Position numbers and translations under genes: made by a program. From Chthoniobacterales bacterium (lineage in GTDB: Bacteria; Verrucomicrobiota; Verrucomicrobiia; Chthoniobacterales; UBA10450), in contig JACCTI010000478.1 of assembly GCA_013812515.1 (NCBI GenBank), positions 1-5,990 on the forward strand: DNA of 5,990 bases, given 5' to 3'. Position 1 is the first letter of the stretch; each line of letters opens with the position of its first letter. This document shows positions 1 through 5,868 of the stretch, one piece after another. Below the pieces are notes generated by a model that saw nothing but the letters and a program-made list of their open reading frames with translations, was not told the origin of the DNA and made no database searches.

Positions 1-2
1 TG

Positions 3-116
3 CACGCGTCCGCGCCGCGTAACTACAACAAGGTTGTGATCGATTCGAGTCTCTCGAGTTACCTCTATCGCTACGGCAGCCACACCGGCATTCTCGTCGC
101 GCGCCCGACTCGTTAG
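3..116 (+). CDS. C-terminal tail of an unrecognised protein (5' end outside window)
   Basis: Of the three plus frames only this one is open from the left edge, and it ends at a TAG at 114-116. It encodes 37 residues rich in Tyr, Ser and basic residues, including YNKVVIDSSLSSYLYRYGS and ending TGILVARPTR. The regular hydrophobic spacing and the absence of stops make it look like the end of a real protein rather than a chance frame. I do not recognise the family and assign no function. No hydrophobic segment or sorting motif is visible in this tail. Its stop codon falls at the point where the minus-strand PAS remnant stops resembling a PAS domain, so a rearrangement may have joined the two. The main doubt is the short length available. 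Confidence 0.55.
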   Translation, partial: HASAPRNYNKVVIDSSLSSYLYRYGSHTGILVARPTR

Positions 117-349
117 GCTGCGGTCGCACGGCTGGTGGAATGACGAGCTCGGCCAGTCTTTGCCGACAGCCTGCTCGCGGGAGTATCCGAAAACGCGCTC
201 GGCGGCGGGATTGAACTCCCGCACCTTTCCTGTGCATCCATGGTGATGATGCGTTCGAGCGCGGACGCCAGGATGGCGCGGTTCAACCCCTCCAGCCATT
301 CTTCGCTCGGACTTTCGCTGCCGCGATCGTGCTTGGACTTAAGTGTCAT
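113..349 (-). pseudogene. Decayed PAS-domain sensor gene fragment with two frameshifts
   Basis: Read on the minus strand from the ATG at 349, the first 40 or so residues (including EEWLEGLNRAILASALERII and TMDAQ) match the start of a PAS domain of the kind found in sensor histidine kinases and diguanylate cyclases. After the TMDAQ codons, near 229-231, one base appears lost. Restoring it gives GKVREFNPAAERVFGYSREQ followed by AVGK, a very typical PAS core. Near 156-158 a second base appears lost; the next frame gives LAELVIPPAVRPQ, the usual continuation. Homology then stops at about 117-120, so the rest of the domain and any output domain are missing. As it stands, the frame from 349 yields a 78-residue product that leaves the PAS sequence halfway. 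I call it a non-functional remnant. Sequencing error could explain the indels, but not the missing C-terminal half. Confidence 0.75.
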
Positions 350-683
350 GAGAAGCCGTTTTGGCCGAGAGGGCAGTCACGCACAACGTGAGAAGGGCCC
401 GCACTTAACAGGCGAGCGTCCCTCCAAGCACCCCGGTAATCACGGACGCATCGCCCCCTTCGCCCGCCGGCCCTCTTTGGCATCCACACAACAATTGTCG
501 CGCGCGAAGCTCGCAGGCTCACGGTGCCTATTGGCGCCGCTCCCGTCCGCAAGGATTCCGCTTAACTCGCTGGCGGAGCTTGAAAAGCTCCGGATCGGCA
601 ACCGCGCTCCGCGTTCCGGATCTCACGAATCCGGGCCCGGATGCAATTTGATGATCAAGCGAAATAGTAGAGGCTCCGCTGGG
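350..683. other. Gene-poor spacer between PAS remnant and sulfotransferase
   Basis: About 330 bases hold no gene I can support. The plus frame of the downstream sulfotransferase happens to stay open back to an ATG at 240, but the encoded residues are low-complexity, rich in Arg, Ser and Pro, resemble no domain, and the frame would run antisense through the PAS remnant. The minus-strand frames here give similar Arg-rich, featureless products. The visible structures are a perfect hairpin at 574-592, a GC palindrome ccgggcccgg at 631-640, and short repeats of tccggatc flanking 590-620. I see no convincing sigma-70 promoter and no tRNA. Confidence 0.5.
574..592. repeat. Perfect 8-bp inverted repeat with 3-base loop
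   Basis: The arms CGGAGCTT (574-581) and AAGCTCCG (585-592) are exactly complementary around a GAA loop. No T-run follows on the plus strand and no A-run precedes it, so it does not look like an intrinsic terminator in either direction. It lies about 90 bases before the preferred sulfotransferase start, where it could be a leader hairpin or a protein-binding site. It could also be chance. Confidence 0.4.
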
Positions 684-1307
684 ATGATTTCGCATACGCG
701 GCGCTGCATCTTTGTTCATATTCCCAAGACAGGCGGGACGAGCGTTGAAAATCTTATTTGGCCGATGCCGCGGACAGCTAACGACCTGTGGATGGGCTTT
801 CGGGACAACTATCATAACAAGTATCAAACCGGCGGATTGCAGCATCTCTTGGCCACGCAGATCCGGTCGGAAGTCGGATCCGAGATCTTCTCTGCCTACT
901 ACAAGTTCAGCTTCGTGAGAAATCCGTGGGATCGGGCGGTTTCGCAGTTTGCCTCAATGGCGGGCCGAGAAGATTTGCGCGATTTCATCGGCATGAAGAA
1001 AGGCGACTCCTTCAAACAATACCTCACCCTTACGAGCAAGCGGAAGCATGTGCAGTGGGAACCACAGGTCAATTTCCTGCGGGACCCCGCGGGCGAATTG
1101 CTGGTCGATTACATAGGCAAATTCGAACGGCTTGGGGAAAGCGTCCTTCATGTGTTGAGCACGCTCGGAGTGGAGGCGAAAACAATCCCGCGCACACGGA
1201 AAAGACGGTGGGGGCGGTACTCGGCCTATTATGATGACGAATCCCGAGAAACGATTGCCGAGATCTACAAACTTGACATCGAGACTTTCGGCTACGCGTT
1301 TGCCTGA
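684..1307 (+). CDS. Sulfotransferase family 2 protein (carbohydrate sulfotransferase-like)
   Basis: This 207-residue protein is a PAPS-dependent sulfotransferase of the carbohydrate type (Sulfotransferase_2 family), expected to move a sulfuryl group from PAPS to a hydroxyl of a sugar. The 5'-phosphosulfate loop is HIPKTGGTS at residues 12-20, just after the first beta strand. The 3'-phosphate site is FSFVRNPWDR at 75-84, with the family Arg and the later Ser87. The segment WEPQVNFL (125-132) and the following GELLVDYIGKFERL match the family's conserved middle, and the end YKLDIETFGYAF is its usual C-terminus. The length is normal for compact bacterial members. No signal peptide or membrane helix is present, so it is probably cytoplasmic. 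I chose ATG 684 because it leaves the normal short lead before the first strand and has AGAGG about 10 bases upstream; ATG 651 is the alternative. The acceptor is unknown, and nearby glycosyltransferases point to a surface glycan. Confidence 0.87.
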   Translation: MISHTRRCIFVHIPKTGGTSVENLIWPMPRTANDLWMGFRDNYHNKYQTGGLQHLLATQIRSEVGSEIFSAYYKFSFVRNPWDRAVSQFASMAGREDLRDFIGMKKGDSFKQYLTLTSKRKHVQWEPQVNFLRDPAGELLVDYIGKFERLGESVLHVLSTLGVEAKTIPRTRKRRWGRYSAYYDDESRETIAEIYKLDIETFGYAFA

Positions 1308-1420
1308 CCCAAGATGAGATCGCCAGCCCGGCCGGCTCATTCTCGCATCGCGGCACGCGGGGTACTACAGACGCCGATTCCAGGATGCAAGGTCCCCGAG
1401 GTTTAGCCGCACGCGCGCGG

Positions 1421-2005
1421 TTATTCGGTTTGGTGGTCCTTGAAGTGCAGCCGCTTCTCGCGATCAATCCAGAGGCGATGCGGCGCGAGTGAAGCGTGCG
1501 CGAGTTCGATCCACGGCACTTCCATCAGGCCTTGCTGATACTTCTCCCAGCATTCGTAGCGCACGGCAGCGATTGTTCCCGCATCGCGGAAGTAATTGGC
1601 GAGCTCCCACTGCTGCGCGCTCCAGCCGATCCGGTGCTCGCTCTGGACGATTTCACTCAGATCGCGGCGCATGAAGACAATCAGCGTGCGCGGAGTGTCA
1701 ATGTAGTGGCAGATCGAACCAAAGCAGGGTCCTTGGATTACTTCGCGTCGCCATGAGAATAGCCGCTTGTGCAGACGCGATAAGGAATGTGTTTTGATGT
1801 CCTTCTCAGATACGAATCTGTAGCGAAGTTCGTGCGCCAGGATCCTGCTTGCAATCGTGGTGCCGCTGCGCTGCGGGCCGGTCACCAAGATCTTGCGAAA
1901 GCCCCGTGCGTGTTCGACGACCTTGGCGAGGCTGTTTCGTCCCGGCTCTCCCAAACCGTAGCCGCGACCCGCGTGTGCTCCGGTAGATGTTCCCGTGGCC
2001 ACCAT
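1421..2005 (-). CDS. P-loop sulfotransferase-like protein
   Basis: The 194-residue product has a strand plus P-loop, ILVTGPQRSGTT (39-50), the form used by sulfotransferases to hold the 5'-phosphosulfate of PAPS. A second conserved block, TLIVFMRRDLSEIVQSEHR (107-125), resembles the 3'-phosphate-binding strand and helix with Arg and Ser. The remainder is helical and Trp/Tyr-rich, and the protein ends in a basic stretch (REKRLHFKD). It differs clearly from the plus-strand family-2 sulfotransferase: the P-loop lacks the HIPKTGG form, so this is a separate lineage. The ATG at 2005 is the only ATG before the P-loop, but it lacks a clear Shine-Dalgarno sequence and the first 35 residues are Gly-rich and unlike the family, so a later TTG start is possible. 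It converges on the upstream sulfotransferase and diverges from the glycosyltransferase operon. The role is inferred as sulfation of a glycan or small molecule; another nucleotide-binding role cannot be excluded. Confidence 0.75.
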   Translation of the reverse strand: MVATGTSTGAHAGRGYGLGEPGRNSLAKVVEHARGFRKILVTGPQRSGTTIASRILAHELRYRFVSEKDIKTHSLSRLHKRLFSWRREVIQGPCFGSICHYIDTPRTLIVFMRRDLSEIVQSEHRIGWSAQQWELANYFRDAGTIAAVRYECWEKYQQGLMEVPWIELAHASLAPHRLWIDREKRLHFKDHQTE

Positions 2006-2013
2006 TCAATGAC

Positions 2014-2041
2014 ATGAATGCGAACAGCGTTGCGTTGTCAA
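2014..2041 (-). promoter_or_regulatory. Possible sigma-70 promoter for the minus-strand sulfotransferase-like gene
   Basis: On the minus strand a perfect TTGACA occupies 2041-2036. After 16 bases comes ATTCAT (2019-2014), which matches the -10 consensus at only three positions. A start site would then fall near 2007-2010, almost on the ATG at 2005, giving a leaderless message. That would fit the lack of a ribosome-binding site. The -10 match is poor, so this is tentative. Confidence 0.25.
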
Positions 2042-2085
2042 TTTGCATGGGTGATCGCTTCGGGCGCAGGGTTGCGCGTGGACCG

Positions 2086-3078
2086 ATGAAAGTTCTTTTC
2101 ATTGCCGAGCACGGCAACATGCCGAGCATCAGATTACGGCTGGCCAGCCTGTTTGAGCGCTACCGCGCCGCGGGCATCGAACCCACACTGCTGACGCCGC
2201 GGTCAAATCTCACGGAATGGTTGAGCGTGCTGACGGAGGCACGTCGCCACGAGGTCGTGGTGCTGCATCGCATCACGGGGTGGACGAGCCTTCAGCTCAC
2301 ACTGCTGTGCCGTGCTAATCCGCGGATCATTTTTGATTTCGACGACGCGCTGATGTTTCGCGATCAGAAACACGGGCAGCGGTTGCGGGCCAGGACGTTC
2401 GCGAAGTTCCTGCGGACGATTGATTGCTGCGCAGCAGTAGTGGCGGGGAACGAGTTCCTGGCTTGCTTCGCGCGCGGCGGCAGCCGCGATGTCCTCGTGC
2501 TACCTACACCGATCGACATAGCGAAGTACCGGTTGAAACAAGAGCGCACCGGTCGCGGCAACGTGATCGGCTGGTTAGGCCTGAGCGACGGTTTCAGGTA
2601 TCTGGAGCAGATCGCGCCTGCGCTGCGACGGCTGAGCGAAATCTTTCCCGAACTGCGGCTCAAGGTCGTCTCGGACCAGGCGTTCGCGCTCGACGGCGTC
2701 CGCGTCGAGAACGAACTGTGGCGAGGGGAAAACGAGGAGGCGAACCTCGCCGGGTTCGATGTGGGCATTATGCCGCTCGCAGACTCAGCCTGGACGCGCG
2801 GGAAGTGCAGCTACAAGATCTTGCAATATATGGGCGTCGGGACGGCTGTGGTGGCATCGCCCGTTGGGATGAATGCAGAAGTGATCGCATCAGGCGAAAA
2901 CGGCTTTCTGGCCGCGAGCGAAGACGAGTGGGTCCGCTCGATTGGCGCTTTGCTGGAAAATTCTGACCTGCGAACACGATTTGGAAAAGCGAGCCGCCAG
3001 CTCGTCGAAAGGAACTACTCCGCTGAGCGGTTCGCTGACTGTTATGTCGATCTGATCCGAAGAGTCGCCGGAAGATGA
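2086..3078 (+). CDS. Glycosyltransferase family 4 (GT-B fold)
   Basis: This 330-residue protein is a retaining GT-B glycosyltransferase that would add a sugar from a nucleotide donor to a growing glycan at the cytoplasmic face of the membrane. The N-terminal acceptor domain opens with MKVLFIAEHG and a conserved SIRLRLASLFERY, and carries FDFDDALM (83-90), common in this GT4 subgroup. The linker strand NVIGWLGLSDGFRYL (159-173) begins the donor domain. FDVGIMPL (224-231) is followed by RGKCSYKILQYMGVG and VVASPVGMNAEVI (238-267), the subgroup's donor-binding block with the conserved Lys and Glu. The first Glu of the classical E-x7-E pair is replaced by this K-type pattern. The frame is open back to 1987, but I prefer ATG 2086: it gives the standard GT4 N-terminus and avoids overlapping the divergent gene. 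The Shine-Dalgarno sequence is weak. The gene overlaps its downstream partner by ATGA, so the two are probably co-translated. Confidence 0.9.
   Translation: MKVLFIAEHGNMPSIRLRLASLFERYRAAGIEPTLLTPRSNLTEWLSVLTEARRHEVVVLHRITGWTSLQLTLLCRANPRIIFDFDDALMFRDQKHGQRLRARTFAKFLRTIDCCAAVVAGNEFLACFARGGSRDVLVLPTPIDIAKYRLKQERTGRGNVIGWLGLSDGFRYLEQIAPALRRLSEIFPELRLKVVSDQAFALDGVRVENELWRGENEEANLAGFDVGIMPLADSAWTRGKCSYKILQYMGVGTAVVASPVGMNAEVIASGENGFLAASEDEWVRSIGALLENSDLRTRFGKASRQLVERNYSAERFADCYVDLIRRVAGR
3075..3078 (+). other. ATGA start-stop overlap between the two glycosyltransferase genes
   Basis: The TGA of the GT4 gene (3076-3078) shares three bases with the ATG of the next gene (3075-3077). GGAAG (3070-3074) abuts the start, too close for a good Shine-Dalgarno sequence, so the second gene probably relies on ribosomes terminating on the first. 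Confidence 0.8.
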
Positions 3079-3896
3079 GCTCGCCGCGAGCCCCACTCAA
3101 GCGCATCGCTCTGATGATCTCGAGCTGCGACGATTTTTGCGATACGTGGCGGCCGTTCGCCTTTTTCTTTGCGAGATTCTGGCCGGATTGTCCCTTCGCA
3201 ACCTTTCTCATCGTCAACAACTGCCCCGTGATTTCCGATTTGTTCGAGCCGATCACGGTTGGGGACGATCGCGGATGGGCGAGCAACTTTCGCTACGCGC
3301 TGGAGCAAATCCCGCAAGACTACGTTCTTTACTTGCAGGACGATTACTTCATTGAGGAGCCGGTAAGTACGCATTGCATTCTGGAGGATTGCACCTGGTG
3401 CGTCGAACACGGCGCGGACTCGCTCTGCTTCTCGGCCTATCCGGAGCCGCAGCCCGGGTTTTTGCCCGTGACGGAGCGGTTCGGACGTGCACCGCGGGAT
3501 TCAGACGGACGCACCCGCTGCCAGTTCGGCTTGTGGAAAAAAAGCGCGCTTCTGGCCGTGCTGAAGGACGGCGAGACAGCGTGGGAAATGGAATCGCGTG
3601 GTAGCGAGCGAACACGCGAGATGGAGGTGATGGTCTATACGGATGTGGCGAATGCGCCGATGCGTTATCTTTCGTCAGCGATCGTCCGCGGATTATGGAC
3701 GCCGGAAGCACTCGCGATGTGTGACGCTCACCGCGTCTCCATCCGGCCTCGTCTGCGGGGAATCTATCGACGAGGTCAACAATTAAAGAAGGCGCGTCGG
3801 GCGCTTAGCCGCTGGGCGGTCCGAATGTGGATCGCGATGTGCGTTCGCCGGCCGATGGATCTGCGGCGGGAGGCGGTCCTCTCCACTTGCCCTTAG
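3075..3896 (+). CDS. GT-A-like glycosyltransferase with QDD motif
   Basis: The 273-residue protein resembles a little-studied group of GT-A-type glycosyltransferases in polysaccharide loci. The opening strand and helix ALMISSCDDFCDTWRPF (12-28), then FWPDCPFATFLIVNN (35-49), form the expected nucleotide-binding start. GWASNFRYALEQIPQDYVLY (67-86) leads to LQDDYFIEEPV (87-97), where QDD stands in the place of the metal-binding DxD. A second conserved block, FGLWKKSALLAVLKDGETAW followed by EMESRGSE (151-178), contains probable acceptor or catalytic acidic residues. The C-terminal 40 residues are basic and amphipathic with Trp and Met, which may help membrane association. Its ATG overlaps the stop of the GT4 gene (ATGA), with GGAAG immediately upstream, so translation is probably coupled. 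Its TAG overlaps the stop of the convergent asparagine synthetase gene by four bases. The donor and linkage cannot be told from sequence. Confidence 0.75.
   Translation: MSSPRAPLKRIALMISSCDDFCDTWRPFAFFFARFWPDCPFATFLIVNNCPVISDLFEPITVGDDRGWASNFRYALEQIPQDYVLYLQDDYFIEEPVSTHCILEDCTWCVEHGADSLCFSAYPEPQPGFLPVTERFGRAPRDSDGRTRCQFGLWKKSALLAVLKDGETAWEMESRGSERTREMEVMVYTDVANAPMRYLSSAIVRGLWTPEALAMCDAHRVSIRPRLRGIYRRGQQLKKARRALSRWAVRMWIAMCVRRPMDLRREAVLSTCP
3893..3896. other. Tail-to-tail stop codon overlap (TTAG)
   Basis: The plus-strand TAG of the GT-A-like gene (3894-3896) and the minus-strand TAA of asnB (read from 3895-3893) interlock within four bases. No space remains for a terminator between the genes, so each transcript probably runs antisense into the other. 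Confidence 0.85.
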
Positions 3897-5749
3897 GACG
3901 GGAGGAACATACGCGCCCACTCGTTCAAGACCCAGAGATTCCAAAGTCGCTGTGCGTGGTTCGCGCGGCCTGCCTGATGTTCGTCGAGCAAGCCGGCGGC
4001 TGCGCTCTCCTCGAGGAACGGCAATAACGCCGGATGCATCGGGAGAATTCCATCGCGAATCTGCTGGCGTGCTTCTTGGCGCCACCACTGTGCGAGCGGC
4101 AGGGAAAATCCGCGCTTTCGCGCGCGCAAGACCTCGACAGGCAGGTCGGCCGCGACAATTTCGCGCAGCATCAGCTTGCCTTCGCGGTGGTCGACTTTCC
4201 ACTCCGCCGGCAACCTCGCACAGAGTTCCACCAGCTCGTGATCGAGAAAAGGCGAACGGACTTCCAGGCTGCGCGCCATGCTCGAGATGTCGAGTTTGGC
4301 GAGCAGCGAATTCGGGAGCGGCTCAGTATTGTCCCAATGAAAGATTCGCTCGAGAGGTTCCATCTCCCCGCTCCAGAAATCTCCGACTAGCGCGCGGAGA
4401 AAATCAGCGGTCCGCGCTTTCAGTGCCGGGGTTGCAATCCGCTGATAAATCGGTCCGGAAAAAAATTCGCCAGAAAATAGGCTCGGCATTTCCGGGAGGA
4501 TCTGGCGACGGGCCTTGCGCATGGATCGTGTCCCCAGCCAGCCGTTCCCCAGAATCGCGCCTAACGTCCAGCGCTCTTTCACCTCCCGTGGAATCCATTC
4601 GGAGGAATGCCGCTGCCATGCGGTGAGCCGATGTTTTTGGTATCCGGCAAACGCCTCGTCGCCACCGTCGCCGCTCAGCGCGACCTTCACGTGGCGGCGC
4701 GTCAGCTCGCACACCAGCATCGTGGGCAGAGCGGACTTGTCCGCCGACGGCTCGCCAAAATGCCGGACGACCTCGGGCAGGAACTTCAAGAGGTCGGTAT
4801 TTCCCATAAGGACATGATGCTCCACGCCGAAGTGTTTGGCCGACGCCCTTGCTATCTCGGATTCGTCGTAGTCCTTTTCTTCAAACCCAATGGTGAAGGT
4901 CTGCACTTTCTCGCCGACGCCGCGGACGAGGCGGGCGAGCAGCGCGTTTGAATCGAGCCCGCCGCTCAGGAGCAGTCCCACGGGCACGTCGCTACGGAGG
5001 CGCAGCCGCAGGCTTTCATCCAGCTTCGCGCGCACTTCTTCGCGCACCTCATCGTAAGGTCGGGTGGTTTTCGGGCTCGAAGCAAGGGACCAATACCGTT
5101 CCAGCTTCATCTCGCCCGCGCGCCAGACGAGATAATGCGCCGGCGGTAATTTCCTGATATGCCGCACCATCGACCGAGGCGCCGAGATGAACCCGAACAT
5201 CAAGTAAGCCGCGAGCGCATCGGGATCGATTTCCGCTGCTGCGAGGTTCTGTTCGAGGAGAGGCGCAAGTTCCGAACAGAAATACAGCGCTCCGTCAGCA
5301 ACGACGTAATTCAATGGCTTTTTTCCGAGTCGATCCCGGGCGAGGAAAAGGGTGCGATTGCGCGAGTCCCAGATGGCCAGGGCGAACATGCCGCGCAAAA
5401 AACGAAGCATCCCGGTGCCGTGCTCCTCGTAGAGGTGGACCAGTGTTTCCGTATCACCATTAGTCCTAAAGACGTGACCACGCGTCTCGAGGTCCACACG
5501 TAGTTCGGGATAGTTGTAGATTTCGCCGTTGCAAACGACCTGAACGGTTTGGTCTTCGTTCCCGATGGGTTGATGCCCGCCTGGCAGATCGACAATGCTG
5601 AGCCGTCGCACCGCCAGGCCGATGCCGGGCTGAACGAAGTATCCCTCATCATCAGGCCCGCGGTGCCGCAGTCCGTCGGCCATTCGCCGGAGCAGCGACA
5701 TGCGATCGACTTCGTCATGCGAGGTCACGTAGCCAGCGATGCCGCACAT
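3893..5749 (-). CDS. asnB: Asparagine synthetase, glutamine-hydrolysing (class II amidotransferase)
   Basis: This is a complete 618-residue AsnB-type enzyme, which uses ATP and glutamine ammonia to turn aspartate into asparagine in the cytoplasm. The N-terminal glutaminase (about 1-190) begins with the nucleophile Cys2 in MCGIAGY and shows RHRGPDDEG (29-37), AVRRLSIVD (46-54), CNGEIYN (73-79) and TNGDTET (96-102). The synthetase domain carries the ATP-pyrophosphatase loop LLLSGGLDS (259-267), the conserved VALSGDGGDEAFAGY (356-370), the block SLEVRSPFLDHELVE (494-508) and the basic RARKRGFSLPL (542-552). All key motifs are intact and the length is normal. Homologues in polysaccharide loci can amidate uronic acid sugars instead of making asparagine, and the location beside glycosyltransferases leaves that open. 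The ATG at 5749 is fixed by Cys2; no strong Shine-Dalgarno sequence precedes it. It starts divergently from ssrA across a 119-base spacer and overlaps the convergent glycosyltransferase gene by four bases. Confidence 0.95.
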   Translation of the reverse strand: MCGIAGYVTSHDEVDRMSLLRRMADGLRHRGPDDEGYFVQPGIGLAVRRLSIVDLPGGHQPIGNEDQTVQVVCNGEIYNYPELRVDLETRGHVFRTNGDTETLVHLYEEHGTGMLRFLRGMFALAIWDSRNRTLFLARDRLGKKPLNYVVADGALYFCSELAPLLEQNLAAAEIDPDALAAYLMFGFISAPRSMVRHIRKLPPAHYLVWRAGEMKLERYWSLASSPKTTRPYDEVREEVRAKLDESLRLRLRSDVPVGLLLSGGLDSNALLARLVRGVGEKVQTFTIGFEEKDYDESEIARASAKHFGVEHHVLMGNTDLLKFLPEVVRHFGEPSADKSALPTMLVCELTRRHVKVALSGDGGDEAFAGYQKHRLTAWQRHSSEWIPREVKERWTLGAILGNGWLGTRSMRKARRQILPEMPSLFSGEFFSGPIYQRIATPALKARTADFLRALVGDFWSGEMEPLERIFHWDNTEPLPNSLLAKLDISSMARSLEVRSPFLDHELVELCARLPAEWKVDHREGKLMLREIVAADLPVEVLRARKRGFSLPLAQWWRQEARQQIRDGILPMHPALLPFLEESAAAGLLDEHQAGRANHAQRLWNLWVLNEWARMFLPS

Positions 5750-5868
5750 GGAGTAGCTCTAGCGTGAGGCGCGTGCAGCAGGAAGCGTCTTCTCGCGAGC
5801 ACCCCCTTTTCGGCGCGAAGGCTTGAATTTTTCTCAGGATCGAGGATGCTCGCAGCAGCACAAAAAAA
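5750..5868. promoter_or_regulatory. Divergent spacer between asnB and ssrA
   Basis: These 119 bases must hold the asnB promoter (leftward) and the ssrA promoter (rightward), as the two starts face away from each other. I see no strong -35/-10 pair. TTGAAT at 5824-5829 on the plus strand is the best -35 candidate for ssrA, but nothing close to TATAAT lies at the right distance. CCCCCTTTT (5802-5810) is the exact complement of AAAAGGGGG (5865-5873), which includes the first bases of the tmRNA. GCGAGCA (5795-5801) also pairs with TGCTCGC (5847-5853). These may be leader structures or coincidence. The asnB Shine-Dalgarno region reads gagctactcc, which is weak. Confidence 0.5.

Noticed and set aside
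1308..1420. Possible bidirectional terminator between the convergent sulfotransferase genes (agcccggccggct near 1324-1336)
   Set aside because: The palindrome is imperfect and short, with no T-run on either side.
1987..2085. Longer N-terminus for the GT4 protein from ATG 1987
   Set aside because: The extra 33 residues look unlike a GT4 start, overlap the divergent gene's start, and precede an ideal MKVLFIAEHG beginning.
2424..2966. Second plus-strand open frame inside the GT4 gene
   Set aside because: The product is Arg-rich with no recognisable motif, while the main frame carries the whole GT4 domain.
3952..4626. Long plus-strand open frame inside asnB (224 codons)
   Set aside because: Arg/Ala/Pro-rich antisense shadow of an intact, fully conserved gene, as expected in GC-rich DNA.
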